Shown: in pieces, positions 1 to 7,361 of the stretch | Position numbering within the stretch: the first letter of the stretch is position 1 | Layout of the letters: each line of letters begins with the position of its first letter | Assembly (NCBI GenBank): GCA_018662225.1 | Contig: JABJGO010000073.1 | Span: 1-64,000, forward strand | Direction: 5' to 3' | Origin: Rhodospirillales bacterium | GTDB lineage: Bacteria; Pseudomonadota; Alphaproteobacteria; Rhodospirillales; Casp-alpha2 | Length of the DNA: 64,000 nt | Program-made: the position numbers and the translations under genes | Notes under the pieces: model-generated | Database searches by the model: none | Told to the model about the DNA's origin: nothing | Seen by the model: only the letters and a program-made list of their open reading frames with translations

Positions 1-138
1 AATCTGTGAGGGCAGAACGCCCATACAAACTCTGGAGGACGGCAAACGTATCTGGATGGAAAAGTTTGTAGACCAAACTTAACCTGACAGACGCCACGTC
101 AAATCCGGCAACTGTCAGGTCGGGTCTGAATTACTACA
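1..138 (+). mobile_element. Right end of an insertion sequence (IS481-like), rest outside window
   Basis: The first 82 bases encode the tail of an integrase-type transposase. They are followed by an inverted repeat (ACCTGACAG at 82-90 with CTGTCAGGT at 112-120) and then a segment reading, on the minus strand, TGTAGTAATTCAGACCCG, which has the look of an IS terminal inverted repeat ending near 138. The left end is outside the window, so neither the terminal repeat pairing nor a target duplication can be confirmed. The edge position is an estimate within a few bases. The family call rests on the transposase tail and the TGT-type end. Confidence 0.55.
2..82 (+). CDS. Transposase, C-terminal fragment (partial at window start)
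   Basis: The open frame entering from outside the window ends at the TAA at 80-82. The visible 26 residues include GRTPIQTLEDGKRIW, followed by MEKFVDQT at the end. This pattern (GRTP-x-QT-x-x-DGK-x-x-W-x-EK) is what I associate with the extreme C-terminus of integrase-core transposases of the IS481 group. No catalytic residue is in view because the DDE domain lies upstream. The stop sits directly before the inverted repeats of the IS end, as expected for an IS transposase gene. It could also be an IS3-type OrfB; the family is not settled by so short a piece. Confidence 0.55.
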   Translation: MCEGRTPIQTLEDGKRIWMEKFVDQT

Positions 139-465
139 AATAAGTGTCATAAGCTGATCATAGCCAAGGCAGCAAATGCTACTTGAGGAAATGCAAATTA
201 GTGCCACAAATAATTTGCCGCACAATTCATCCACGTTGGCCAGCTCATCTAAATTTTCTTGATTGAACGTAAAAAGGTAGTCAGAAGTACTGGCATTAGG
301 GTTAGACGCATATTTTGCGTATATTCCCGTATTATCATTAATTCTATATGCGTTATGGCTATTTTCGCCATCTATCAAGAATGGGTTTATAGCAGTGAAC
401 TCAGGATGTTCGGCAATTTGTATTAGTGCTGCACCATGGTATAGGTGCCTCTGATGAATGTGCAT
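115..465 (-). CDS. Small hypothetical protein whose 3' end runs into the IS end
   Basis: I do not recognise the family. The 116-residue product is soluble, starts MHIHQRHLYHGAALIQ, and has an aromatic middle (YRINDNTGIYAKYAS, then YLFTFNQENLDEL). Its hydrophobic C-terminal part is rich in Cys and Ser (ALICISSSSICCLGYDQL). The ATG at 465 is preceded by a GGGGGG run about 6 bases upstream, so I prefer it to the ATG at 510. The gene is more AT-rich than its neighbours. The last seven codons (CSNSDPT) and the stop lie within the IS terminal repeat, so the native C-terminus was probably replaced when the element inserted. It may be a nearly full-length protein with a new tail or a truncated remnant. 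Confidence 0.55.
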   Translation of the reverse strand: MHIHQRHLYHGAALIQIAEHPEFTAINPFLIDGENSHNAYRINDNTGIYAKYASNPNASTSDYLFTFNQENLDELANVDELCGKLFVALICISSSSICCLGYDQLMTLICSNSDPT

Positions 466-607
466 TACTATCCCCCCAATAAATGAAAATAAATCGCGAT
501 CATATTGCACTATTTATCTACTATATGGTGCAAATAATATACAGACTTTGAAATTAGGGGTTAAAGTGATTTAATTCTGTTATTCGCTGTGATGACTTGC
601 TGGTTTG

Positions 608-1483
608 TCAACTATCCACCGTTTCCTCATCGTCCGCCGACAGGCTGTCGGCTTGCAGGGACAGGCTGCCCACTTGCAGCATGGGAACTTTTGCCGCGCT
701 TAGGGCGTCGAGGATGGCGCGGTTGACCGCGTATCTGACCTGAAAGTATTTGGCGCTGGGTACCCAGAACCGGACCCCCAGCACGTATCCGCCGTAGGTA
801 AAATCGTGGATGCCCACTTGCGGTTTGGCGGCCACGTTTACGTCTTTGATGCTTTCCAGCGCCTTTTTGACTGCCGTGACGGTTTTCTCAGCACTATCAA
901 TACCGGCGATGGCGACCCGGGTTTGGACCACGCGCTGGTCCTGTGAATTGACGATGACCTGGCCGACGATTTCCTTATTAGGAATGGTGATGCGTTCGTC
1001 ATCTTCACCCACCAGCACCGTGACGCCCATGGCGATTTTTTCCACAACCCCACTGGCGCCGCCCACGGTGATGGTATTACCCACCGCGAACGGGCGGGTC
1101 AGGATGATGCCGAGGCCCGCGCCGAAATTAGACAGCGGTCCCTGTAACGCAATGGTCAGACCAAATGCCGAAGCACCGGCCATGGCGACCAATGGACCAA
1201 TTGAAATGCCGAAATTACCCAGCGTGATAATAATCAGGATGCCGACGATCAGCAGCTTGACCACCATGCCGATAAACCCGGCCAGGGTCTGGTCCACGTC
1301 TTTGGTCATGGCGGTGCGGGTCACATAGGCACCGATGGCGGCGGCCACCTTCAGGCCGATGAACAGGAAGAACAACGCGCCGATGATCTGAAAACCGTAG
1401 GACACGCCAAATTCCATCAGCGCATCAATCAGCGTTTGTATCATCTCGAGACTTTGTTCTACTTCGGCCTGTACGGGGTCCAT
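608..1483 (-). CDS. mscS: Small-conductance mechanosensitive channel, MscS family
   Basis: A 291-residue inner-membrane protein, close to the 286 residues of E. coli MscS. It opens under membrane tension to release solutes during hypo-osmotic shock. Three hydrophobic segments occupy roughly residues 22-55, 70-95 and 97-130. The third contains the pore-lining pattern ALQGPLSNFGAGLG followed by RPFAVGNTITVGGASGVVE, the start of the cytoplasmic beta domain typical of the family. The C-terminal region (from about 180) matches the alpha-beta vestibule, and the tail is acidic. It starts 3 bases after the nudC stop on the same strand, so the two are probably cotranscribed. Confidence 0.9.
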   Translation of the reverse strand: MDPVQAEVEQSLEMIQTLIDALMEFGVSYGFQIIGALFFLFIGLKVAAAIGAYVTRTAMTKDVDQTLAGFIGMVVKLLIVGILIIITLGNFGISIGPLVAMAGASAFGLTIALQGPLSNFGAGLGIILTRPFAVGNTITVGGASGVVEKIAMGVTVLVGEDDERITIPNKEIVGQVIVNSQDQRVVQTRVAIAGIDSAEKTVTAVKKALESIKDVNVAAKPQVGIHDFTYGGYVLGVRFWVPSAKYFQVRYAVNRAILDALSAAKVPMLQVGSLSLQADSLSADDEETVDS

Positions 1484-1486
1484 ATG

Positions 1487-2497
1487 TCAGCTTCCTTCGT
1501 TTAACCAGTCATTGATCAGCCACCGGGCGATGGAATCAGATCGGGATAGTTTGCCATCGGCGGCGTCCTTGCGCATCCGTTCATGTAAATCATCGCGCGA
1601 GAACCAACGGGCATCTTCCAACTCATCCTCGCCTACATCAATATCAAATGTGGTGGCGCGGGCCCGAAAACCCAACATAAGCGACGACGGAAACGGCCAC
1701 GGCTGTGACGCGCGGTACTCAACGTCGGTGATTTCAATGGATGCTTCTTCCATGACCTCGCGGGCCACGGCGACCTCAAGGCTCTCGCCCGGCTCCACAA
1801 ATCCGGCCAGCGAGGAATACAGCCCTTCGGCCCAGCTTGGCTGGCGTCCCAACAGGCAATGCTCAACGTCTGAAATCTCGGCTGTTACCAGCATGATCAC
1901 CGCCGGGTCGGTGCGCGGAAAATGATCCACGCCGCAATCGGCCGACGTGCATTGTTGCACAAAGCCGCCGGTATTTGATCGGGTTTTAGTGCCGCAAATT
2001 CCACAGAACTGATGCCGACGTTGCCAGTAAGACATGCCACGCGCGAAGGCCAGCATAGACCCGGTCGGCTGGTCCAGCAGCGGGCCGACCTGACGCAGGT
2101 CCACGAATCCCACGTCTCCGTCCGGCCCGTGTCCGTGTCCATGGCCCACAGCGTCGAGCGCGGCTTGTTCGGTGAGATCAGACAGATCAAGCGCGAACAC
2201 CGGCGCGCCGTCTTTCAGGCCCAGAAAGATGGCGTTATCAGCGCGCAGCATATCCTGTGCCGCCGCGCCCGAAATCACCGCTGCATCGGGATCAGTGTGA
2301 TCTGAATCAGCGCCAAAGATAAGGCTCTGGTCCTGCCATACCGCCAGAACGCTTGGGTTTTCTGCGGTTTGCGCGGCCAGCCACGCATCATCGTCACGCT
2401 TTGCGGCGGCGCGGTCGAGGGGCGTTCCAGAATAGGCGAGGCGGTGTGGCATGGTCGGATGGTGCCATACTCCCCCTGACCTCACAACGGGCATCAT
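1487..2497 (-). CDS. nudC: NADH pyrophosphatase NudC (Nudix, de-capping type)
   Basis: Nudix hydrolase that cleaves NAD(H) to NMN(H) and AMP, and in E. coli removes NAD caps from RNA. A zinc ribbon has Cys165, 168, 183 and 188. The Nudix box spans about residues 232-254 (GFVEPGE, then REVMEEASIE), and the NudC signature SQPWPFPSS lies at 264-272. The N-terminal domain (about 20-150) is the variable NUDIX-like domain. Residue numbers assume the ATG at 2497; the ATG at 2452 (MPHRLAYSG) is an alternative, and neither has a convincing ribosome site. A short His-Gly run (GHGHGHG) at 119-125 is unusual. Divergent from the lipoprotein gene. Confidence 0.92.
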   Translation of the reverse strand: MMPVVRSGGVWHHPTMPHRLAYSGTPLDRAAAKRDDDAWLAAQTAENPSVLAVWQDQSLIFGADSDHTDPDAAVISGAAAQDMLRADNAIFLGLKDGAPVFALDLSDLTEQAALDAVGHGHGHGPDGDVGFVDLRQVGPLLDQPTGSMLAFARGMSYWQRRHQFCGICGTKTRSNTGGFVQQCTSADCGVDHFPRTDPAVIMLVTAEISDVEHCLLGRQPSWAEGLYSSLAGFVEPGESLEVAVAREVMEEASIEITDVEYRASQPWPFPSSLMLGFRARATTFDIDVGEDELEDARWFSRDDLHERMRKDAADGKLSRSDSIARWLINDWLNEGS

Positions 2498-2565
2498 ACG
2501 ATTTTCAATGGAGATGTGGCGCGAGGCTTGGTATCAATAGGATAGATCAAGGATTCGGGATTCCC

Positions 2566-3096
2566 ATGCGCGTCAAATCGATTATGTCTGTGATAGGTCT
2601 GAGCGTCGCCCTGGCGGCGTGCGGCGCGGCTGAGTCCGTTAGCGACTGGATGTTTGAAGCCAGTTTCTCGTCCAGGTCCATCGACTGTGAAGAACGCACC
2701 GCCCGTCAGCTCAACGGCGTGGATTTCGCCACCGCTGCACATATTGAGATGGTGGTCCGCAATGGCGAGTTCTCGCCCATGGTGGTGCGTATGACCAAGG
2801 GCCGCAGCTATGTGTTTAGGCTGCGCAACCGTGATGACGACGTTCACACCTTTGATGCGCCTGAATTTTTCAGTGCCATTGCCGTGGCTGCCGTGGCCGT
2901 TGATAACACCATCCTGGAAACCGTATGTCCCGGCCCGGTGGTAAAATTACAGGGCGGGCAATCGTTCGAGATGCAGTTTCTGGCCGCTCAGGACGGCGCT
3001 TACGCCTTTACCGATACGGCAAACGGTATCGGGGTTGGTGGCTTGTTGGGCACCGGTGCGCCGGGCGGCGTGATCTGGATCGAAGAAGTTTATTGA
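2566..3096 (+). CDS. Lipoprotein with cupredoxin-like fold, function unknown
   Basis: The 176-residue product starts with a lipoprotein signal peptide (MRVKSIMSVIGLSVALAAC) in which LAAC is the lipobox, so Cys19 would be lipidated. The mature part has the layout of small cupredoxin-like domains: a stretch with a predicted beta pattern (MTKGRSYVFRLRNRDDDVHTFDAPEFF), where a His follows the strand, and a C-terminal segment (FEMQFLAAQDGAYAFTDTANGIG). The usual C-x-x-x-H-x-x-x-M copper site is not intact, although one His and one Cys are placed suggestively, so metal binding is uncertain. The in-frame ATG at 2353 would lie inside nudC and lacks a ribosome site; the lipobox fixes the start at 2566. 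Confidence 0.7.
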   Translation: MRVKSIMSVIGLSVALAACGAAESVSDWMFEASFSSRSIDCEERTARQLNGVDFATAAHIEMVVRNGEFSPMVVRMTKGRSYVFRLRNRDDDVHTFDAPEFFSAIAVAAVAVDNTILETVCPGPVVKLQGGQSFEMQFLAAQDGAYAFTDTANGIGVGGLLGTGAPGGVIWIEEVY

Positions 3097-3099
3097 TCC

Positions 3100-3365
3100 A
3101 GAGCACTTCCGGACTATTTAGGTGCATTCTGATGGTGGTGCCATGAGACGGCTCGCTAGGCGTGTGGCGTAGCGCGTAGCGGGGCTACGGGCAAGCCGTG
3201 CAACGCAGCGACTGTCCATGGAAGCGCCACCCTTCGGGCCGGACCATTAAAGCCTGGCTCGTGTCGTGTTTTTTGGCCGTAGTCCCACTACGTCCGGCAA
3301 ACCACTCCTAATCCAGGCTTTAATGGTCTCGGTCAGAATGCACCTAAATAGTCCGGAAATGCTCT
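3100..3365. repeat. 266-bp element bounded by 33-bp inverted repeats (MITE-like)
   Basis: This stretch has no plausible gene. Its ends are a 33-base inverted repeat (3100-3132 with 3333-3365) with a single mismatch. Inside, ACCATTAAAGCCTGG (3243-3257) pairs exactly with CCAGGCTTTAATGGT (3313-3327), and within that loop GTAGT and ACTAC form a further hairpin around 3280. The left half (3140-3240) is GC-rich with its own imperfect foldback. The element begins 4 bases after the lipoprotein stop and ends before the SRP RNA promoter. No target duplication is obvious. It could be a non-autonomous mobile element, a composite repetitive palindrome, or a structured terminator. Confidence 0.65.
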
Positions 3366-3391
3366 AGCCCCCAAATTAACGATTCAAATGC

Positions 3392-3422
3392 TTGCCTATC
3401 CCACCCCCTGATTTGCTATAGT
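3392..3422 (+). promoter_or_regulatory. Candidate sigma-70 promoter of the SRP RNA
   Basis: TTGCCT at 3392-3397 and TATAGT at 3417-3422 with a 19-base spacer; the -10 is preceded by TG in the extended position (TGCTATAGT). A start 8-9 bases downstream would be at the predicted 5' end of the SRP RNA near 3431. The match in spacing and position supports it; the -35 is weak. Confidence 0.5.
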
Positions 3423-3430
3423 GCCTGCGG

Positions 3431-3523
3431 ATAGTCGGCGGTGGGCAGGCCCCTCGCCAACCCGGTCAGGTCCGGAAGGAAGCAGCCGCAACGAGATTCC
3501 GGTCTGGGTCATTGTCCGGCTAT
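3431..3523 (+). ncRNA. ffs: Small SRP RNA (4.5S type)
   Basis: RNA scaffold of the signal recognition particle; it binds Ffh and directs nascent membrane proteins to FtsY. The apical consensus is intact: CCGGTCAGGTCCGGAAGGAA, followed by GCAGCC, at about 3462-3486. The ends pair with each other (ATAGTCGG at 3431 with CCGGCTAT ending at 3523, one G-T wobble), which gives a single long hairpin of about 93 bases, the usual bacterial short-SRP length. It sits just upstream of dnaX, a placement seen in many proteobacteria. The exact ends are inferred from pairing. Confidence 0.93.
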
Positions 3524-3554
3524 CCACCTTTCTCATTTAGGAATGCGGCACCTG

Positions 3555-5351
3555 ATGACGGACAATAATTCCACCACGTCGACCGAAGAGACCGCCGCGC
3601 AGTATCGCGTCCTTGCGCGTAAATACCGCCCCGCCACATTCAGCGAAATGATTGGCCAGGAAGCCATGGTCCGCGTGCTCACCAATGCGGTGAGTTCGGG
3701 TCGTTTGGCCCATGCGTTTATGCTGACCGGGGTTCGTGGTGTGGGCAAGACCACCACCGCTCGCGTGCTGGCCCGGGGATTGAACTGTATCGGCCCGGAC
3801 GGGACTGCGGATTTCGGCCCCACGGTTGAGCCTTGCGGGGTGTGTGAGCATTGTGTGGGCATCGCCGAAGACCGTCATGTGGACGTGCTTGAAATGGATG
3901 CCGCCAGCCGCACCGGCGTGGATGATATGCGTGAGCTTATCGAGGGGGTGCGCTACCGCCCCACATCGGCGCGCTATAAAGTCTACATCATCGATGAAGT
4001 ACACATGCTGTCGAAAAGCGCCTTCAACGCCTTGCTGAAAACGCTGGAAGAGCCGCCCGAACATGTGAAGTTTATTTTCGCCACCACTGAAATTCGCAAA
4101 GTCCCGGTCACGGTATTATCCCGTTGCCAGCGGTTTGATCTGCGCCGGGTTGAGGTCGACGTGCTGGCTACATATTTCAATGAACTGGCCACCAAAGAAG
4201 GTGCCACGGTAGATGATACCGCCATCCAATTAATCGCACGCGCCGCCGATGGCAGTGTGCGTGACGGGTTGAGTTTGCTGGATCAGGCCATATCCCACAC
4301 CACCGATTCAGGCGACACCATTACCGAGGATCAAATCCGCGAGATGCTGGGTCTGGCCGATCGCAGCCAGTCATTTGATACCTTTGATGCCCTCATGAAA
4401 GGCGACGCCGCGGCGGCGTTGGATGTGTTTGCGGCTCAGTATACTTCGGGTGCCGATCCGGCTCAGATTATCGAGGATTTGTTAGGGGTCACCCACTGGC
4501 TGACCCGTCTCAAAGTCTCACCCGCCGTGGCCGATGATGTGGCTGTGCCGGAAATCGAACGGGTCCGGGGCAAACAATTAAGTAGCGACTTGGGCATGGC
4601 GGCCGTCACCCGCGCGTGGCAAATGCTGCTCAAGGGACTGACCGAAGTGCGCCATGCACCGTCTGCCGTACAGGCCGCGGAAATGGTGCTGATCCGGCTG
4701 GCCCATGCCTCGACCCTGCCATCACCGGAAGAAGCGTTAAAAGCGCTCAGCGATGATGCCGCAGCACAAACAACCACCACGACGGTGCCATCAGGCGGTA
4801 ATGGCGGCGGTGCTTCGGCGGTATCGAATACGACGGCGCAACCAACGGGCAACGGGGGGGGCGCACAGGCTGCTCTCAGCGTTGTCTCAAACATCGAACC
4901 TGAACAGATCGCTGTTCAGGCGGACGAACCAGAAACAACGGCCTTCGTCTTTACGGACTTCGCCCACATCGCCGAGCGCGCGACACAATGCCGTGAAGGC
5001 AAGCTGGCGGCGTTTTTGGGCCACAACGCGCGGCTGGTAAAATTCGAGCCGGGCCGCCTTGAAATCAACGGCGGTGAATTTGCCGACGAGGTCACCATGC
5101 GTCGCCTGCGCATGTTCTTACAGGAACAATCGGGCATGGAATGGGTGATCATCAATTCCACCGAAGCCGGGGCCGCTACGCTGGTGGAAGTTCAGGCCGG
5201 CGATATCAAGGCGGCGCTGGACAAGGCAACGGCACACCCGCTGGTGCAGGCCGTGCTTGAGACGTTCCCCGATGCATCAGTCGAGAGCATCGAGCGCATT
5301 GAGCACAATGAACACGTTGAACAAAACAACGAAGACGATCCCACCGAATAA
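3555..5351 (+). CDS. dnaX: DNA polymerase III tau (gamma) subunit
   Basis: Clamp-loader ATPase of the replicase. From the ATG at 3555 the product has 598 residues: Walker A GVRGVGKT at 59-66, zinc-module cysteines at 94, 97 and 100 with Cys78, Walker B region VYIIDEVHML at 144-152, and the sensor stretch FIFATTEIRKVPVTVLSRCQRF. The AAA+ core and collar are followed by a low-complexity Gly/Thr linker and an alphaproteobacterial C-terminal domain. The ATG at 3543 (MRHLM) is an alternative; the longer frame from 3441 overlaps the SRP RNA and is rejected. A G8 run at 4854-4861 could allow a -1 slip that ends at TGA 4901-4903, yielding about 449 residues. Confidence 0.95.
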   Translation: MTDNNSTTSTEETAAQYRVLARKYRPATFSEMIGQEAMVRVLTNAVSSGRLAHAFMLTGVRGVGKTTTARVLARGLNCIGPDGTADFGPTVEPCGVCEHCVGIAEDRHVDVLEMDAASRTGVDDMRELIEGVRYRPTSARYKVYIIDEVHMLSKSAFNALLKTLEEPPEHVKFIFATTEIRKVPVTVLSRCQRFDLRRVEVDVLATYFNELATKEGATVDDTAIQLIARAADGSVRDGLSLLDQAISHTTDSGDTITEDQIREMLGLADRSQSFDTFDALMKGDAAAALDVFAAQYTSGADPAQIIEDLLGVTHWLTRLKVSPAVADDVAVPEIERVRGKQLSSDLGMAAVTRAWQMLLKGLTEVRHAPSAVQAAEMVLIRLAHASTLPSPEEALKALSDDAAAQTTTTTVPSGGNGGGASAVSNTTAQPTGNGGGAQAALSVVSNIEPEQIAVQADEPETTAFVFTDFAHIAERATQCREGKLAAFLGHNARLVKFEPGRLEINGGEFADEVTMRRLRMFLQEQSGMEWVIINSTEAGAATLVEVQAGDIKAALDKATAHPLVQAVLETFPDASVESIERIEHNEHVEQNNEDDPTE

Positions 5352-5377
5352 CACCCCTTAAGACGATGGAGATGACG

Positions 5378-6181
5378 ATGTCACAAGTCCGTACAGAACG
5401 CCGCGACAAGGTTCTTGAAATCACCATGGACAATCCGCCGGTGAACGCCATCGGCACCCAGATGAGTGACGAACTGTATACCGCGTTCAGCACCCTGCGT
5501 GATGACGCATCACTGACCGTGGGTCTGGTCACGGGCGAGGGCGAAAAATGTTTTTCCGCCGGGTGGGACCTGAAAGAAGCGGCGGAGAGCTTCGATGATA
5601 TGGAAGCCCCTGAAACCATGGCCATGACGCCGGGCGGGTTCGCGGGCTACACGGAAATGTGGGATTTATACAAACCCGTCATTGCGGCGCTGAACGGTCA
5701 CGCCGTTGGCGGCGGCCTGGAAGTGGCTTTGGCCGCTGACATTATCGTCTGCGTACCGGAAGCCACCATTGGTTTACCTGAAATGCAGCGCGGGTTCCTG
5801 CCCGATGCGGGCGCAGTCCAGCGCCTGCCTAAAAAAATCCCGCACAACGTGGCCATGGAAATGATGTACACGGGCCGCTACATCGACGCGGAAGAGGCCC
5901 TGCACTGGGGCCTGGTGCACAAGATTTTGCCGCGCGACGAAATGATGGACTACGCCCGCAACATGGCGCATGAGATTTCCAAGGGCGCGCCCTTGGCGTT
6001 ACAGGCGCTGAAAGAAACCTTCTACGGTTCCTGCGAAATGCCGGTACAGCAAGCGTTCGATAGCATGTCCCGCAACAAAGGCATCTTCCCCATCTACGAA
6101 TCTGTGCTTGATTCCGAAGACTTCAAAGAAGGCCCCAAAGCGTACGCGGAAAAACGGGAACCTGTGTGGAAAGGTAAGTGA
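5378..6181 (+). CDS. Enoyl-CoA hydratase/isomerase, CaiD-like
   Basis: Crotonase-superfamily protein of 267 residues. The sequence resembles carnitinyl-CoA dehydratase CaiD along its length: FSAGWDLKEAAE near residue 58, KPVIAALNGHAVGGGLEVALAADIIV (oxyanion-hole region), LPEMQRGFLPDAGAVQRLP, and the C-terminal EGPKAYAEKREPVWKGK. CaiD hydrates crotonobetainyl-CoA, but many relatives act on other enoyl-CoAs, and no carnitine genes lie nearby, so the substrate is open. The Glu of the PEMQRG stretch is in the position of a catalytic glutamate. GGAG lies about 8 bases before the ATG at 5378, which makes it a better start than 5366. It follows dnaX by 26 bases and could be read through from it. Confidence 0.82.
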   Translation: MSQVRTERRDKVLEITMDNPPVNAIGTQMSDELYTAFSTLRDDASLTVGLVTGEGEKCFSAGWDLKEAAESFDDMEAPETMAMTPGGFAGYTEMWDLYKPVIAALNGHAVGGGLEVALAADIIVCVPEATIGLPEMQRGFLPDAGAVQRLPKKIPHNVAMEMMYTGRYIDAEEALHWGLVHKILPRDEMMDYARNMAHEISKGAPLALQALKETFYGSCEMPVQQAFDSMSRNKGIFPIYESVLDSEDFKEGPKAYAEKREPVWKGK

Positions 6182-6335
6182 CGATACGAAGTATTGCACG
6201 AACCCGGCAAGTGCATCGCTAGATGCACTGAGAGGTAAGTAGAATCGCGAAGCGATTGTACGTAACCCGGCAGACGCTGCCCGGCAAGACCATGCAATGG
6301 TCTGAGAGGGACTTTGGCTTCAAAGTTCGAGAGGG
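6182..6335. repeat. Tandem small hairpins with conserved CCCGGCA and GAGAGG linkers
   Basis: Immediately after the hydratase stop lie six small hairpins: CGATAC-GAA-GTATTG (6182-6196), AGTGCATC/GATGCACT (6210-6229), AATCGC-GAA-GCGATT (6243-6257), GGCAG-ACG-CTGCC (6269-6281), AGACCAT/ATGGTCT (6287-6303) and ACTTTG/CAAAGT (6311-6326). The conserved parts are the unpaired linkers (AACCCGGCA before and GAGAGG after the stems), while the stems differ by paired changes. Two units of about 60-75 bp can be aligned. A related copy lies at 54146-54232. No open frame is supported here. Confidence 0.75.
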
Positions 6336-6373
6336 CAAGTAGTAGGGAAATTTGAGACGTAACCCCCGTCATC

Positions 6374-6490
6374 GAATGTCTACATTTCCTGTAGACATTC
6401 ACCCACATTTGCAACAAAAATTCCCAAAACAGTTCAAAAATACCCACTATAAGTCATTGAAATATATGATTTTGTAGACATTCGCCTACA
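6374..6490. promoter_or_regulatory. Palindromic sites in the upstream region of the 6566 gene
   Basis: GAATGTCTACA (6374-6384) and TGTAGACATTC (6390-6400) form a perfect 11-bp inverted repeat with a 5-base centre. The right half recurs exactly at 6473-6483, followed by CTACA (6486-6490), which makes a second, weaker palindrome. Such spaced repeated half-sites look like a regulator binding region controlling the gene at 6566; the regulator is unknown. The rest of 6336-6565 is AT-rich and shows nothing else. Confidence 0.5.
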
Positions 6491-6565
6491 ATTGGCGAGC
6501 GACGGTCTTCATTTCAACCTACGCTGGGCCAATGACCTAAGAATTGAGGCAGAAGAACTGGCTAT

Positions 6566-6967
6566 ATGACAGACGTCCCAAATATCCTCAAAGGCATCGG
6601 TCCCCACGAGGGGCGAGAGCTTGAACTCATGCTGGCTGGCAAGAAACCAGCGGCCATGTTCAACGAAGACCTGCCAGAAGGTTTCACCATGCCGGACGTC
6701 CTGTTCGCGCCGTATGTGGAAAGCGGTCGGGTGATCACGAAAGAGATCATGATCAGTTTTTCCAAACACCCCCAACTGGCATTGCGATATTTCTTCTTTG
6801 CTCTACCCGGTGAAGAGTGGCGCATGGACCGATTAATCGAAATCCATCGCTTGATTCACGAACAAGGGTCGCCCACCACGCGAGAACTGGAAACTGAGAT
6901 TGGTCAGCTTTTGGGGTATCAGGGCCGAGACATTCAGGCCTATCTCGACCACTCCATTCCCAAATAG
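6566..6967 (+). CDS. Hypothetical protein, 133 residues
   Basis: I do not recognise this family. The product is soluble and mixed alpha-beta. It contains MPDVLFAPYVESGRVITKEIMISFSK, in which the latter half reads as a helix, an aromatic stretch LALRYFFFALPGEEW, and a C-terminal helical part (MDRLIEIHRLIHEQGSPTTRELETEIGQLLGYQ) that could be a small helical DNA- or protein-binding unit. There is no signal peptide or membrane segment. The start follows a purine-rich GAGGCAGAAGAA. It stands alone, with palindromes upstream that suggest specific regulation, and is convergent with the 7026 gene. Confidence 0.6.
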   Translation: MTDVPNILKGIGPHEGRELELMLAGKKPAAMFNEDLPEGFTMPDVLFAPYVESGRVITKEIMISFSKHPQLALRYFFFALPGEEWRMDRLIEIHRLIHEQGSPTTRELETEIGQLLGYQGRDIQAYLDHSIPK

Positions 6968-7025
6968 ACGGGGTGGGGATATCTACTACTCGCCCCACCC
7001 GCGCCATTATCTAAACAGCTTTGTT

Positions 7026-7361
7026 TTAGCTAGCTTTGCTCGCGCAATCCGGACACAATTTTCCAGCAACGCCACCATGGAAAGCCCCGCACTTAGGGCA
7101 TTTATAAGATGGTGATCTTGCAGCCAATGCAATTTCTGTTGGGCCACCAGGTTTAATTACCCCATCCGTTTTAAGGCCATTATCTGTCTGGAACCTCTCA
7201 ATTCCAGAGAACATTGCCAAATCGGGATAGGGCGTTACTCCCCATTCTGGTTTCTCATAATATCCGAGGTTTTCGAGCGCTGTTTTTACGGAAAGCACAT
7301 CGTCATCATTGACGTTGTGTGATCGCCCGATCGTTGAGGCGATCTTGTATAATTTTGACAT
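7026..7361 (-). CDS. Peptidoglycan-binding-like domain protein with zinc ribbon
   Basis: A 111-residue protein. Residues about 18-82 match the PG_binding_1 pattern: a helix DDVLSVKTALENLGYY, then MFSGIERFQTDNGLKTDGVIKPGGPTE. The C-terminus is a four-cysteine ribbon, CPKCGAFHGGVAGKLCPDC. There is no signal peptide, so export would need another route or the domain acts inside the cell. AAGGAA about 10 bases before the ATG at 7361 supports this start over 7418. In my recollection, similar small proteins occur in alphaproteobacteria, but no function is known to me. Region 7362-7672 upstream (about 310 bases) holds no gene I can support. Confidence 0.7.
   Translation of the reverse strand: MSKLYKIASTIGRSHNVNDDDVLSVKTALENLGYYEKPEWGVTPYPDLAMFSGIERFQTDNGLKTDGVIKPGGPTEIALAARSPSYKCPKCGAFHGGVAGKLCPDCASKAS

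Noticed and set aside
810-1328. 172-residue plus-strand open frame
   Set aside because: It lies entirely inside the mscS gene on the other strand and its protein has no recognisable pattern; it is a mirror of a high-GC gene.
3441-3554. dnaX frame open from 3441
   Set aside because: The upstream extension is the SRP RNA itself, and the family N-terminus begins at the MTDNN or MRHLM start.
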